This document shows positions 1 through 8,600 of a stretch of DNA of 64,000 bases, one piece after another. Each line of letters opens with the position of its first letter. Position 1 is the stretch's first letter. The notes beneath the pieces are model-generated. The model ran no database searches. It saw only the letters and a program-made list of their open reading frames with translations, and was not told the origin of the DNA. The position numbers and the translations under genes are program-made. Origin of the DNA: Myxococcales bacterium (GTDB taxonomy: Bacteria > Myxococcota > Myxococcia > Myxococcales > Anaeromyxobacteraceae); NCBI GenBank assembly GCA_021806645.1, contig JAJZQX010000011.1, positions 101,755-165,754 on the forward strand, given 5' to 3'.

Positions 1-62
1 GGGTCCGCCCAGGATGTGGACCTGCCCTGATCTGGCTCCATCGCCTGGCAGGGAGGCGCTGT

Positions 63-1049
63 TCAGGCCTGGGGCTCGTCGGAGTAGAGCTCCAGCAGCG
101 CCTTCGCCTGCTTCTCCAGGAGCTCCACCGCCTCCTTCGGCCCCGCGATGGTCGCCTCGCCGCCGTACCCGAGCACCTGCCCGACCAGGTAGTTCCCCGG
201 AGTCACCATGGACTTCACGCTGACCGAGCCCTCCGGCCCGGCCTCGGCCCGCCCGGCCGCACGCGCCTTCGCCAGCGCCGCCGACAGGCCGGTGAACCGG
301 AGCGTCACCTCGACCTCGGCGCCCGACTCGAAGTAGAGCCCCTTCCTGAGATACCGCGCCACCGGAGGCCCCTGGTGCGCCCCGAACAGGCGCGTGCCCA
401 GTTCCACCGAGACCACCCGGTCGAGCCGGTAGAGGTGCTCCGCCCTCTTCTCCACGTTCCAGGCCGCCAGGTACCAGAGGCCGTCGCGCTGGAAGAGGAG
501 CCGCGGCTCGACGACGCGCCTCGTGATCTCGGCGTCGGCGACGGCCCGGTACTCGAGCGTGGTCTCCAGCCGCTGCGCGATGGCCTGCTGCAGCGACGGC
601 GCCCACGGCTCGGGCGGCTTCCCGCCGAGGTCGAGCCCCTTCGCCAGCCGATCGGCCTCGCCACGCAGGACCTCGGGCACCGCCCTGCGGAGCTTGCGGA
701 TCGCCTCCTTGACGGGCTTGCTGCCGTCCTTCTCGAACGGGGCCAGGGCCGCCAGCAAGACCGCCCCCTCGGCCAGCGAGAATGCGGGGGGCGTCCCGAA
801 GTGGTGAGCGTAGGTGACCTGCACCTCGCCGTCCTCGACGTAGAGGTCGATGGCCTCCTCGGCGCCGCTCGGATCCACCCAGAGGTCCTGCACCGAGGCG
901 ATGTCGTCGCGGAGCTGGGCCTCGCTCCGGGCGCCGCAGGCCTCCGCGGCCCTGGCGAGCGGCAGGCCGCGCCCGCTCCGCGCCGCGCGCGCGACCACCG
1001 GGATGAGGAGGAGGAGCCGGCGGAGCCGCTGCACGGAGAGGTCGCTCAC
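63..1049 (-). CDS. WYL-domain transcriptional regulator (PafC-like)
   Basis: A 328-residue WYL-family regulator. Residues ~165-235 hold the WYL core, with an intact W-Y-L in 'DGLWYLAAWN' followed by 'YRLDRV', a segment that in this family senses ligand or single-stranded DNA. The N-terminal ~60 residues resemble the shortened winged helix of PafC proteins. Its ATG overlaps the stop of the upstream WYL gene (ATGA), so the two are translationally coupled like pafB-pafC, which act as a heterodimeric activator of DNA-damage genes in actinobacteria. WYL pairs also control phage-defence loci, and the next genes here are defence-like. The family call is firm; which regulon it controls is unknown. 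Confidence 0.85.
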   Translation of the reverse strand: MSDLSVQRLRRLLLLIPVVARAARSGRGLPLARAAEACGARSEAQLRDDIASVQDLWVDPSGAEEAIDLYVEDGEVQVTYAHHFGTPPAFSLAEGAVLLAALAPFEKDGSKPVKEAIRKLRRAVPEVLRGEADRLAKGLDLGGKPPEPWAPSLQQAIAQRLETTLEYRAVADAEITRRVVEPRLLFQRDGLWYLAAWNVEKRAEHLYRLDRVVSVELGTRLFGAHQGPPVARYLRKGLYFESGAEVEVTLRFTGLSAALAKARAAGRAEAGPEGSVSVKSMVTPGNYLVGQVLGYGGEATIAGPKEAVELLEKQAKALLELYSDEPQA

Positions 1050-2089
1050 GGCGTCCGCCCCGCTTCCGTCCCGACGATGCCCTCGAGGATCTCACGCGCC
1101 ATGGCGCGTCCCTCGGCCGGCTCGACCAGCTCGGCCTCGAGCCCCCAGGCGAGCGCCTGCCGGACCAGGCCGCGCAGGTTGCGGACCTCGAGCCGCGCCA
1201 GGCGAGCGCCGCCCGGCTCGGTCGAGAGCGCGGCCTCGGGCAGGAGCTGCTTCGCCACCCGCGCCAGCGAGCCGCGGAAGCGAACGGCGGCCTGCACCGG
1301 CGCGTGGACGTCGTAGTCCCAGGCCTGCTGCCTCGACCAGCGCCGGATGTCGAAGCCGGCGGGGAGCTCGTAGTCGGGGTCCTGTGCCCTGACGCCGTTC
1401 ATCTTCAGCGAGCGGCAGCGCGAGAGGTAGAAGATGCGGACCCCCTTCCGCAGGTGGCAGAAGCCGACCAGGATCCACTCGCCCCGCCGCAGGGCCCAGC
1501 CGTAGACGTCCACCTGGCGAGGGGCCACCTCGCCCGTGCTGGCGCGCCAGTAGTCGATCGTGACGGTCTTGCGGCGCGTCCAGGCGTCGATGAGCTTGTC
1601 GAGCAGCTTCTGCTGCGCGGAGGCGTCCACGCCGCCGTCGGCCGTGAGCTCCTCCATCGGCGCGGCGCGGGGAGGCATCCCCTTGCTGCCCACGATGAGC
1701 TTGCGGAGCGCGTTCTCCAGCTCGTCGCGCAGCGGATGGTCCGAGAGGCGCAGCGCGCCGGTGCCGGCGGCCCAGACCAGCGCCGCCTCGTCGGGCGTGA
1801 ACTCCACCGGCGGGAGCGTGCTGGAGCGGGCGTCGAGCACGTAGCCGATCGCCTCCCCCCGGCCGCCCAGTTCCACGGTCTCGAGCGCGAAGCCGAGGTC
1901 CCGGAGGAGCGCCTTGTCGCGGCCGAACTTCTTCTCCCTGGCGGCCGGGTCGCCGGCGTACTCCTCGGGGAACGCGGCGTAGATGCGCTCGCGGCTGGCC
2001 GGCTCGTCCTGGGTGAGGAGCCACTGGGCCAGGCGCAGGCAGCGGACCGCGCCGGTGTCGTTCTTGGGCCTGGCGCGGGGAGCGGGCAT
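1046..2089 (-). CDS. WYL-domain transcriptional regulator (PafB-like)
   Basis: A 347-residue WYL regulator started at the ATG at 2089 (MPAPRARPKNDTG); the open frame extends further upstream but that part is not protein-like. The N-terminus has a winged helix-turn-helix ('RLAQWLLTQDEPASRERIYAAF') followed by the 'KKFGRDKALLRDLGF' segment typical of PafB/DeoR-like WYL proteins. The central WYL core reads 'GEWILVGFCH', so the tyrosine is replaced by isoleucine, while the following 'FYLSRC' is kept. It overlaps the second WYL gene by 4 bp. Probably a DNA-binding partner of that protein. No convincing promoter was seen upstream. Confidence 0.85.
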   Translation of the reverse strand: MPAPRARPKNDTGAVRCLRLAQWLLTQDEPASRERIYAAFPEEYAGDPAAREKKFGRDKALLRDLGFALETVELGGRGEAIGYVLDARSSTLPPVEFTPDEAALVWAAGTGALRLSDHPLRDELENALRKLIVGSKGMPPRAAPMEELTADGGVDASAQQKLLDKLIDAWTRRKTVTIDYWRASTGEVAPRQVDVYGWALRRGEWILVGFCHLRKGVRIFYLSRCRSLKMNGVRAQDPDYELPAGFDIRRWSRQQAWDYDVHAPVQAAVRFRGSLARVAKQLLPEAALSTEPGGARLARLEVRNLRGLVRQALAWGLEAELVEPAEGRAMAREILEGIVGTEAGRTP

Positions 2090-2372
2090 GAGCGGAGGGG
2101 AGTCTACCGCGACAGGCGTACCGAGAGATGAGGCGAGTGAGAAGTGCCCCAGGAGTCCGGGCCCCGTTGTAGAACCGAAGGTATGCACGAGGTCTGGCCG
2201 GCCCTGTTCGTCGCGGAGCGCGCTTCGTGGTCGCCCTGGAGGACGGTCGAGTCCTGGGCACCGCCGAAGGCACCGTTCCCGCGGCCATCGAGTTCGCTGG
2301 CCCACTCGCACATGGCGAGCACCTGCGCCTCGTCCGGGATGAGGCCAGGCTCGCCTCGCCGACCAGCGCGCT
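2090..2372. other. Intergenic stretch with no supported gene
   Basis: About 280 bp between the AAA_14 gene and the WYL pair. On the plus strand a short frame around 2225-2350 reads 'VVALEDGRVLGTAEGTVPA', which looks protein-like, but it has no good start and runs out of frame into the antisense of the ATPase gene. It could be a gene relic. No terminator hairpin with a T-run was seen. Confidence 0.4.
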
Positions 2373-3851
2373 TCAGTACGCCAGCAAGAAGTCCCGAAGC
2401 GGCACGACCAGCAGCCGATCATCGTCCAGCCCGGACGTGTCCCGGGTCACGAGCAGGCCGCGCCGGCACTTGAACTGCTCCATGAAGCGGCGGAGCGCCG
2501 CGAAGTCGGCGTCGTCGATGCGGTGCCGGAACTTCACCTCGACAGGAAGGACCGCCCCGTCGGTTCGCTCGGCCACGAAGTCGACTTCCTGGAACGGCGA
2601 GCGACGGTCTGCCGGGTTGAGCCGCTCCCGGTAGAAGTGGGCCGCGAGGTCGGCGTCCCGGATCACCGACTGGACGACGGTCTCGACGAGCGGGCCGACC
2701 ACGTCCGGCGCCGACTCCCACAGCGACGGAGCGCCGCGGAAGATGGCGTTGCGGACCCCGAGGTCGGTGAGCGTGGTCTTGACCGGGACGCGGGCCGTCT
2801 TGGCCTTGGCGAGCGGGAAGCGGCGGAACTCGCGGATGAGGAGGGCGTCCGCCAGGTAGTGGAGGTAGCGCCCGACGGTTGGCTGGTTGGTGCGCAGGCC
2901 GGCGGCGTTGGCCTCGGCGGCCAGCTCGAGCTGGCTCACCTCCTGTCCCGTTCGCCGCGCTACAGAGAGGTACAGGTGCCGGAGGAGCTGAGGTTGCTGG
3001 ATGGGGAAGAGATCCGGGATGTCGACGCCGAGGACCCGGTCGAACACCGTCTCGATGAGGTAGTCGGCCCAACCGTCCTCCGCGACCTCACCCGAGTGGA
3101 GCCGCGGATAGCCGCCCCGGTTGTAGTAGCGGTCGAGGGCCTGCGCGAGCGCCGGGGCATGCATCTCTCCGAATGCGTGGAGTTCCCTGAAGACGTCTCG
3201 CGCCTCGGTCTCGAAGGTCTTGAGGAAGCGGAGGGGCGCGGTGGGCGGTGCGAGCTCGGGGTGCCACGCCTCAACGACCTCGCGGAACGAAAACGGAGGG
3301 AACTCGGTGGTCACGACCCGGCCTGCAAGGCTCTCCCGCGTGCCCTTGGCGACGAGGACACTGGAGGATCCCGTCACCACCATCCGAGCACGGGTCGTCT
3401 CGGCGAGATGCTTCACTTCCTCGTTCCACCGCGGCAGCTTGTGGACCTCGTCGAGGAGGAGGAAGGCGGGCTCGCCGCTGTTGAGGTCTCGCTGGCGGAC
3501 GTTGGCCTCGAACCACCGGACGAGGCCGAGCAAGCCGCCCGCCTCTCGCAGCGTCTGGAGGTCGAAGCGGAGCACCAGGACGTCCGTGGGCCTCACGCCG
3601 TCGGCGAGGAGCGCCTCCACGAGCTGGAGCGTGGAGGTGGTCTTGCCGACCTGGCGAGGGCCTCGGATCACCTGGATGAGCGGGGACTTCTGACGAAGCC
3701 GCTCCGAGAGCAGTCGTGTCTGGCGGCGCCGGAAGGCTGGCACGGCAGGCCGGACCAGATGCGGTGGGCTCCACCAGGTGTTCAACCCACGCAGGAGGGC
3801 GGGGAGTTCTGGCGGGACGAGGGCAAGCTGGCCGGCTGGGCGATCGACCAT
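2373..3851 (-). CDS. AAA_14/DUF4143 ATPase
   Basis: A 492-residue ATPase of the AAA_14 plus DUF4143 architecture. Walker A is GPRQVGKT (residues 64-71), Walker B/DE is LLLDE (131-135), and 'VVTGSSSV' is the sensor-like motif. The C-terminal half (from ~225, 'RGGYPRL', 'YLIETVFDRVLGVDI') is DUF4143, which often carries a nuclease-like fold near the C-terminus ('EVDFVAE...VEVKF', the D-ExK pattern of PD-(D/E)XK enzymes). Start chosen at ATG 3851; a TTG at 3860 would add three residues. The family is widespread, mobile and functionally obscure, and is often found near toxin-antitoxin and defence genes. A second family member lies at 32554-33774. Confidence 0.85.
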   Translation of the reverse strand: MVDRPAGQLALVPPELPALLRGLNTWWSPPHLVRPAVPAFRRRQTRLLSERLRQKSPLIQVIRGPRQVGKTTSTLQLVEALLADGVRPTDVLVLRFDLQTLREAGGLLGLVRWFEANVRQRDLNSGEPAFLLLDEVHKLPRWNEEVKHLAETTRARMVVTGSSSVLVAKGTRESLAGRVVTTEFPPFSFREVVEAWHPELAPPTAPLRFLKTFETEARDVFRELHAFGEMHAPALAQALDRYYNRGGYPRLHSGEVAEDGWADYLIETVFDRVLGVDIPDLFPIQQPQLLRHLYLSVARRTGQEVSQLELAAEANAAGLRTNQPTVGRYLHYLADALLIREFRRFPLAKAKTARVPVKTTLTDLGVRNAIFRGAPSLWESAPDVVGPLVETVVQSVIRDADLAAHFYRERLNPADRRSPFQEVDFVAERTDGAVLPVEVKFRHRIDDADFAALRRFMEQFKCRRGLLVTRDTSGLDDDRLLVVPLRDFLLAY

Positions 3852-3862
3852 GGTGCACAAGC

Positions 3863-3878
3863 TATACGCATATGTATA
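3863..3878. promoter_or_regulatory. AT-rich inverted repeat upstream of AAA_14 gene
   Basis: The 16-mer TATACGCATATGTATA has TATAC/GTATA arms and sits 12 bp upstream of the ATPase ATG at 3851, an AT-rich island in very GC-rich DNA. It may combine a -10 element with an operator for the minus-strand gene. This rests on position and composition only. Confidence 0.35.
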
Positions 3879-3967
3879 ACTGGTCCAGTCCAGGTCCGGT
3901 CGGACACGGGTGCCATGGCCCGCTCGGTCCTGGGTGCCGCACAGGGGAGGCGCGACGCGAGCGAGTA

Positions 3968-4195
3968 CCAGTACCGCTTCAGCTCCGGCGCGGCCTCTTC
4001 CTCGGGCCGGTTCGCCGGGGTGATCGCACCAGCCAGGATCAGGTCGCTGTCGAGATCGGTGGCGATGTGACGCCTGTAACCGTTGAACCGCTTCGACTTG
4101 CTCTTCCGCCCATGCCGCATCTCGCCGTCCTCCACCGAGACGCGGCGGTCCGGCGCGACGCCCTCGCGGATCTTCACGCCGCCGCCAAAGTTCAT
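3968..4195 (-). pseudogene. DDE transposase remnant (IS1182/IS5-like)
   Basis: The minus strand encodes ~75 residues that look like the catalytic-core region of a DDE transposase: 'VSVEDGEMRHGRKSKSKRF', then 'GYRRHIATDLDSDL' and 'TPANRPEEEAAPEL'. Beyond about position 3968 the frame stops resembling a transposase and runs into the promoter region of the AAA_14 gene. Neither the N- nor the C-terminal part of the enzyme is present and no terminal repeats were found. This is a dead fragment marking an old insertion or recombination point between the ATPase and the plus-strand genes. The exact IS family is uncertain. Confidence 0.75.
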
Positions 4196-4320
4196 GGGGA
4201 CTTCAAGCAGATCGGTGCTCTGGCCCGGGTCACGGACAGTGGGTGGAGCAGCGTGTTCGCCGTGATAGCTTCCCCCACGCCCTTCACTCCTGCGCCCCCG
4301 GGCCTCCCGCCGACCGCTCC
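4196..4320. other. Short intergenic region, start of plus-strand gene pair
   Basis: Between the transposase remnant and the next plus-strand gene. No recognisable -35/-10 pair or Shine-Dalgarno was found, so the start of the next gene rests on the protein sequence. Confidence 0.3.
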
Positions 4321-5538
4321 ATGCCCAAAGCCTTGCCCCACAAGTGGCAGTTCAAGGCCAGGTTCCGGCGCCACGCCTTCGGGTGGCGCTCGCAGCCGGC
4401 CATGCAGCGGCTGAGGGAGGCGCTCACCGAGATCCGCAAGGCCGCCCGCCAGTCCCTGGTGATCGGCGCCGAGGGTGGGGTTGTGCTCATCGAGCGCCTC
4501 TCTCCGGCCATCGAGCAGGTGGACAGCTCCTCGGGCGCCATCGGCTCCGCCGTGTACGTGGCCCTCGAGGAGCTGGCGGGGCTCATCTCAGACGCTCCGG
4601 CCCCGCCGGCGGTGCGCGAGGCCTGGATCGAGCGGCTCTGGCAGGCCTTCAATGACGACGAGATCCCCTACCTCGAGAGCCTCGGCGAACACTGGGGCGC
4701 CATCTGCGGCTCGCGGGAGCGCGCCTCGGCGTGGGCCGACGAGCACCTGTGGGTCACCTCCCAGGCGCTGGGCCCCGACCCGAGCATGCGCGGCTACTAC
4801 AAGGGCGCGACCGCTTGCCTGAGCTGCCTGCACCGGGCCGAGCGGTTCGAGGAACTCCTGGCCCTGGTCGAGCGCGAGCCGACCGCCTTGTGGCACTACC
4901 GGGAGTGGGGCGTGCGCGCGCTCGTCGGCCTCGGCCGGAAGGACGACGCAATCCGGTTCGCCGAGGCGAGCCGCGGCAAGTGGACCAACGACCTCGCCGT
5001 GGACAAGGCGTGCGAGGAGATCCTGCTCTCCTCCGGGCTGGCGGACGAGGCGTACCGGCGCTACGGCGTCCGCGCGGGCCGTGGAGGCACCTTCCTCGCC
5101 ACCTATCGAGCGCTGGCGAAGCGATACCCGCACAAGGCACCCGCCGAGCTGCTCGCTGACCTGGTGGCCACCACGCCCGGCCAGGAGGGGAAGTGGTTCG
5201 CCGCGGCGAAGGACGCGGGGCTCCTCGACGAGGCGCTGGCTCTCGCGAGCCGGACGCCGACCGACCCGAAGACGCTGACGCGGGCCGCCCGCGACCATGT
5301 CGAGGAGGAGCCCGAGTTTGCGCTCGGCGCCGGCATGGCCGCGCTGCGCTGGCTCGCCGAGGGATACGGCTACGAGATCACCGGCGCCGATGTCTGGTCG
5401 GCGTTCGCGAACACCATGAACGCAGCGCGAGTCCTGGGCCGCGAGCAGGCGGCGCGCGGTGAGATCCGGGCGCTGGTGGAGAGCGACCGGACCGGGTTCC
5501 TGGCGAAGGTGCTCGGGCGAGAGCTGGGGAGCGGTTGA
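4321..5538 (+). CDS. Conserved hypothetical helical-repeat protein
   Basis: A 405-residue protein whose family I cannot name. It begins MPKALPHKWQFKARFRRHAF at ATG 4321; the open frame extends upstream to 4243 but the extra residues are low-quality. The whole chain is predicted helical, with TPR/HEAT-like pair spacing ('GYYKGATACLSCLHRAERFEELLALV', 'ALVGLGRKDDAIRFAE', 'AKDAGLLDEALALA'). There is no signal peptide, membrane segment or obvious catalytic motif. It lies in the same orientation 99 bp upstream of the multidomain helicase, so the two may be co-transcribed; a scaffold or sensor role in that system is only inference. Confidence 0.7.
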   Translation: MPKALPHKWQFKARFRRHAFGWRSQPAMQRLREALTEIRKAARQSLVIGAEGGVVLIERLSPAIEQVDSSSGAIGSAVYVALEELAGLISDAPAPPAVREAWIERLWQAFNDDEIPYLESLGEHWGAICGSRERASAWADEHLWVTSQALGPDPSMRGYYKGATACLSCLHRAERFEELLALVEREPTALWHYREWGVRALVGLGRKDDAIRFAEASRGKWTNDLAVDKACEEILLSSGLADEAYRRYGVRAGRGGTFLATYRALAKRYPHKAPAELLADLVATTPGQEGKWFAAAKDAGLLDEALALASRTPTDPKTLTRAARDHVEEEPEFALGAGMAALRWLAEGYGYEITGADVWSAFANTMNAARVLGREQAARGEIRALVESDRTGFLAKVLGRELGSG

Positions 5539-5637
5539 AGGAGCGACCAGGCGGACGCCGCGATGGCCTCCTCCCAGCCGAACCAGGGGGATTGTGCGTC
5601 TTGGGATGTCCCTCCCGGTGCTACGCTCCCCTCGCTG

Positions 5638-8600
5638 ATGTCCTCCCCCTTTCTCTCCATGCCCGAGACCGCGTGGGTCGGCTCCAATGCCCTCGCCTTC
5701 GCGATCCGCGACAGCTTCCCGGTCACTCCAGGCCACACACTGGTCATCCCGCGCCGCGAGATGCCGACCTGGTTCGACGCGACCCGCGAGGAGCAACTCG
5801 CGATCCTCGACCTCGTCGGCGAGGTGAAGCGCCAGCTCGACGCCGAGCTGCACCCGCACGGCTACAACGTCGGGTTCAACGCGGGCGAGGCGGCTGGCCA
5901 GACGGTGATGCACCTGCACGTCCACGTCATCCCCCGGTACGAGGGGGACATGGACGACCCGCGAGGCGGCGTCCGGCACGTCATCCCGTGGAAGGGGAAC
6001 TACAAGCGCACGCTGGCGGCGCCGCTCGCGACGGGCGGCCTGGCCGACCCGTTCCTCACCCACCTGCGGCCGCTCTTCGCGGAGAGCCGCGAGGTGGCCA
6101 TCGTGGCCGCCTTTGTCCAGGACAGCGGCCTGGCGCTCCTGCAGGACCCGGTGCTGTCCGCGGTGGCCCGCGGCGCGCGCGTGAAGCTGGTCACGGGCGA
6201 CTACCTGGACATCACCCAGGCCGAGGCGCTCCAGCGGCTACTCGACTGGCAGGGTGCACCGGCGCCGGAGGGCGAGGACGGGGCCTTCGAGGTCCGCATC
6301 GTCGAGACCGCGAAGCTGGCCGGACCGAGCCGCTCCTTCCATCCCAAGTCCTGGCGCTTCGAGGGGCCGGAGATGGGGGTCGCCTGGGTCGGCAGCTCCA
6401 ATGTCTCCGCGTCGGCGCTTCGCTCCGGTGTGGAGTGGAACCTGCGGGTGGATCGTTGGCGCGACCCCGATGCGGTCGACCGGGTTCGGGCGGCCTTCCA
6501 GGCGCTCTGGGCGAGCGCCTCGCCGCTCACGCAGGCCTGGGTGGCGGCCTACGCCCAGCGAGCCCGTCAGCAGGTCGCGCGGCTGCCGCCGGGCGAGGCG
6601 GAGCCAGAGCCGCTCACGCCGGCGCCGAAGCCGCACCCGGTCCAGCTCGAGGCGCTCGATGCCCTGCAGCTGGCCCGGGCGGAGGGCAAGCGCCGGGCCC
6701 TGGTGGTCATGGCCACGGGCCTCGGCAAGACGCTGCTCGCCGCGCTCGACGCCGCGGCCTACGGCCGGGAGCTCGGCCACCCCACGCGCGTGCTCTTCCT
6801 GGCCCACCGCAAGGAGCTGCTGACGCAGGCCGCGACGACGCTCCGGCTGGTGTTGCGGGAGGGGCGGCCGAGCCTTCAGATCGGCTGGTACGCCGAAGGG
6901 CGCGCCGAGCTGGACGCCGACGTGGTGGTGGCGTCGATCCAGACCATCGCGCGGCCGGAGCACCTCGACCGCCTGGCCGGCCAGGCCTTCGACTACGTGG
7001 TGGTGGACGAAGCGCACCACGCCGAGGCGGCCACCTACCGGCGAATCCTCTCGCGCATCACGCCGGGCTTCCTGCTCGGCCTCACGGCCACGCCGGACCG
7101 CGCCGACGAGGGGGACATCGTCGGCCTCTTCGACGACCACGTGGCCTTCCGAGCCGACCTGGGCGTCGGCATCCAGGTCGGCCGCCTGGTGCCGTTCGCC
7201 TACTTCGGCCTGAAGGACACGGTCGACTACTCGTTCGAGAACATCCCGTGGCGGAACCGCCGCTTCGACCCGGCGGCCCTCGAGCGGGCGGTCCAGACCC
7301 AGCGGCGCATGGAGGCGCTCTGGGCAGCATGGCAGGAGCACCCAGGGACGAGGTCGCTCGTCTTCTGCTGCTCCATCGCGCACGCCGCCTTCGTCCAGCG
7401 CTGGCTCGCCGAGAAGGGGCTCCGCACCCGGCTGGTCCACTCCGGTCCGGGCTCGGACGACCGGAGCGCCGCGCTCAGCGATCTGGAGGCCGGTCACATC
7501 GACGCGGTCTGCGCGGTGGACCTCTTCAATGAAGGAGTGGATGTCCCGCTCATCGACAGGGTGGTGATGCTCCGCCCGACGGAGTCGCCGATTCTGTTCC
7601 TCCAGCAGCTGGGGCGCGGGCTGCGCACGGCCGAGGGCAAGGCGCAGCTCACGGTCATCGACTTCGTCGGCAACCACCGCGTCTTCCTGGACCGAGTGCG
7701 GACGCTGCTGTCGCTGGGTGGGCGCGGCACCGCGCTCCGGGAGCTCGTGGATGGCGCCGGCTCGCTCGAGCTGCCCAGCGGTTGCTCAGTGGAGATCGAG
7801 CTCGGGGCCATCGAGCTGCTCCGCTCGCTCCTGCCCCGGGGCGGCAGCGAGGTGGAGCGCGTCTACCGTGAGCTGTACGCCGCCCGGGGCGAGCGCCCGC
7901 GCATCGGCGAGCTGCTCCGGATGAACCTGTCGCCGAGCACACTCCGAGCGGCGCACGGGAGCTGGCTCGACTTCGTCGCTGGGGAGGGGCATCTGACCGC
8001 CGACGAGGTCAAGGTCCTCGCCGCGGCAGGGCGCTGGTTCTCGGAGCTCGAGACGTCGCCGATGACCAAGTGCTTCAAGATGGTCGTCCTGGAGGCGCTC
8101 ATCGAGCAGGACGCGCTGCGCTCCGGCGTCACGCTGGAGCAACTCGCCGCGAAGTCCCACGAGATCCTCGCGCGCTCGCCGGAGCTGTTACAGGACCTGG
8201 AGGCCGTGAAGGAGCTGCCGGAGCCGAAGGCGCCGGACGCGAGGACCTGGCAGGCCTACTGGCGGAAGAACCCGGTGGCGGCCTGGGCGGGGACGCCCGA
8301 GAAGCCGGGCGACTGGTTCCGGGTCGAGGGGGAGCGCTTCCAGCCCCGGCTGCCGATCCCAGACGGCCTGGACGAGGTCTTCGAGGAGCTGACGCTCGAG
8401 CTGGTGGACTACCGCCTGGCCATGTACCGGCGCCGGCTGGACCAGGCGGCGACGTCCGGCGCCTTCACCTGCAAGGTCTTCTCCAACAACAAGGGGCCGG
8501 TGCTCAAGCTGCCCGACCGGACCCGCCGGCCCGACCTGCCGTTGGGTGACGTGGACGTGCGCCTGCCGGACGGCTCCGTCTGGCGTTTCCGGTTCGTGTC

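Noticed and set aside
14..223. Short open frame at the window start
   Set aside because: Antisense to the 3' end of the WYL gene, Pro/Arg/Ala/Ser-rich, no family pattern.
5535..7532. 665-residue plus-strand frame overlapping the helicase
   Set aside because: Arg/Gly/Pro/Ala-rich shadow of the HIT-PLD-helicase gene in another frame, without any motif.
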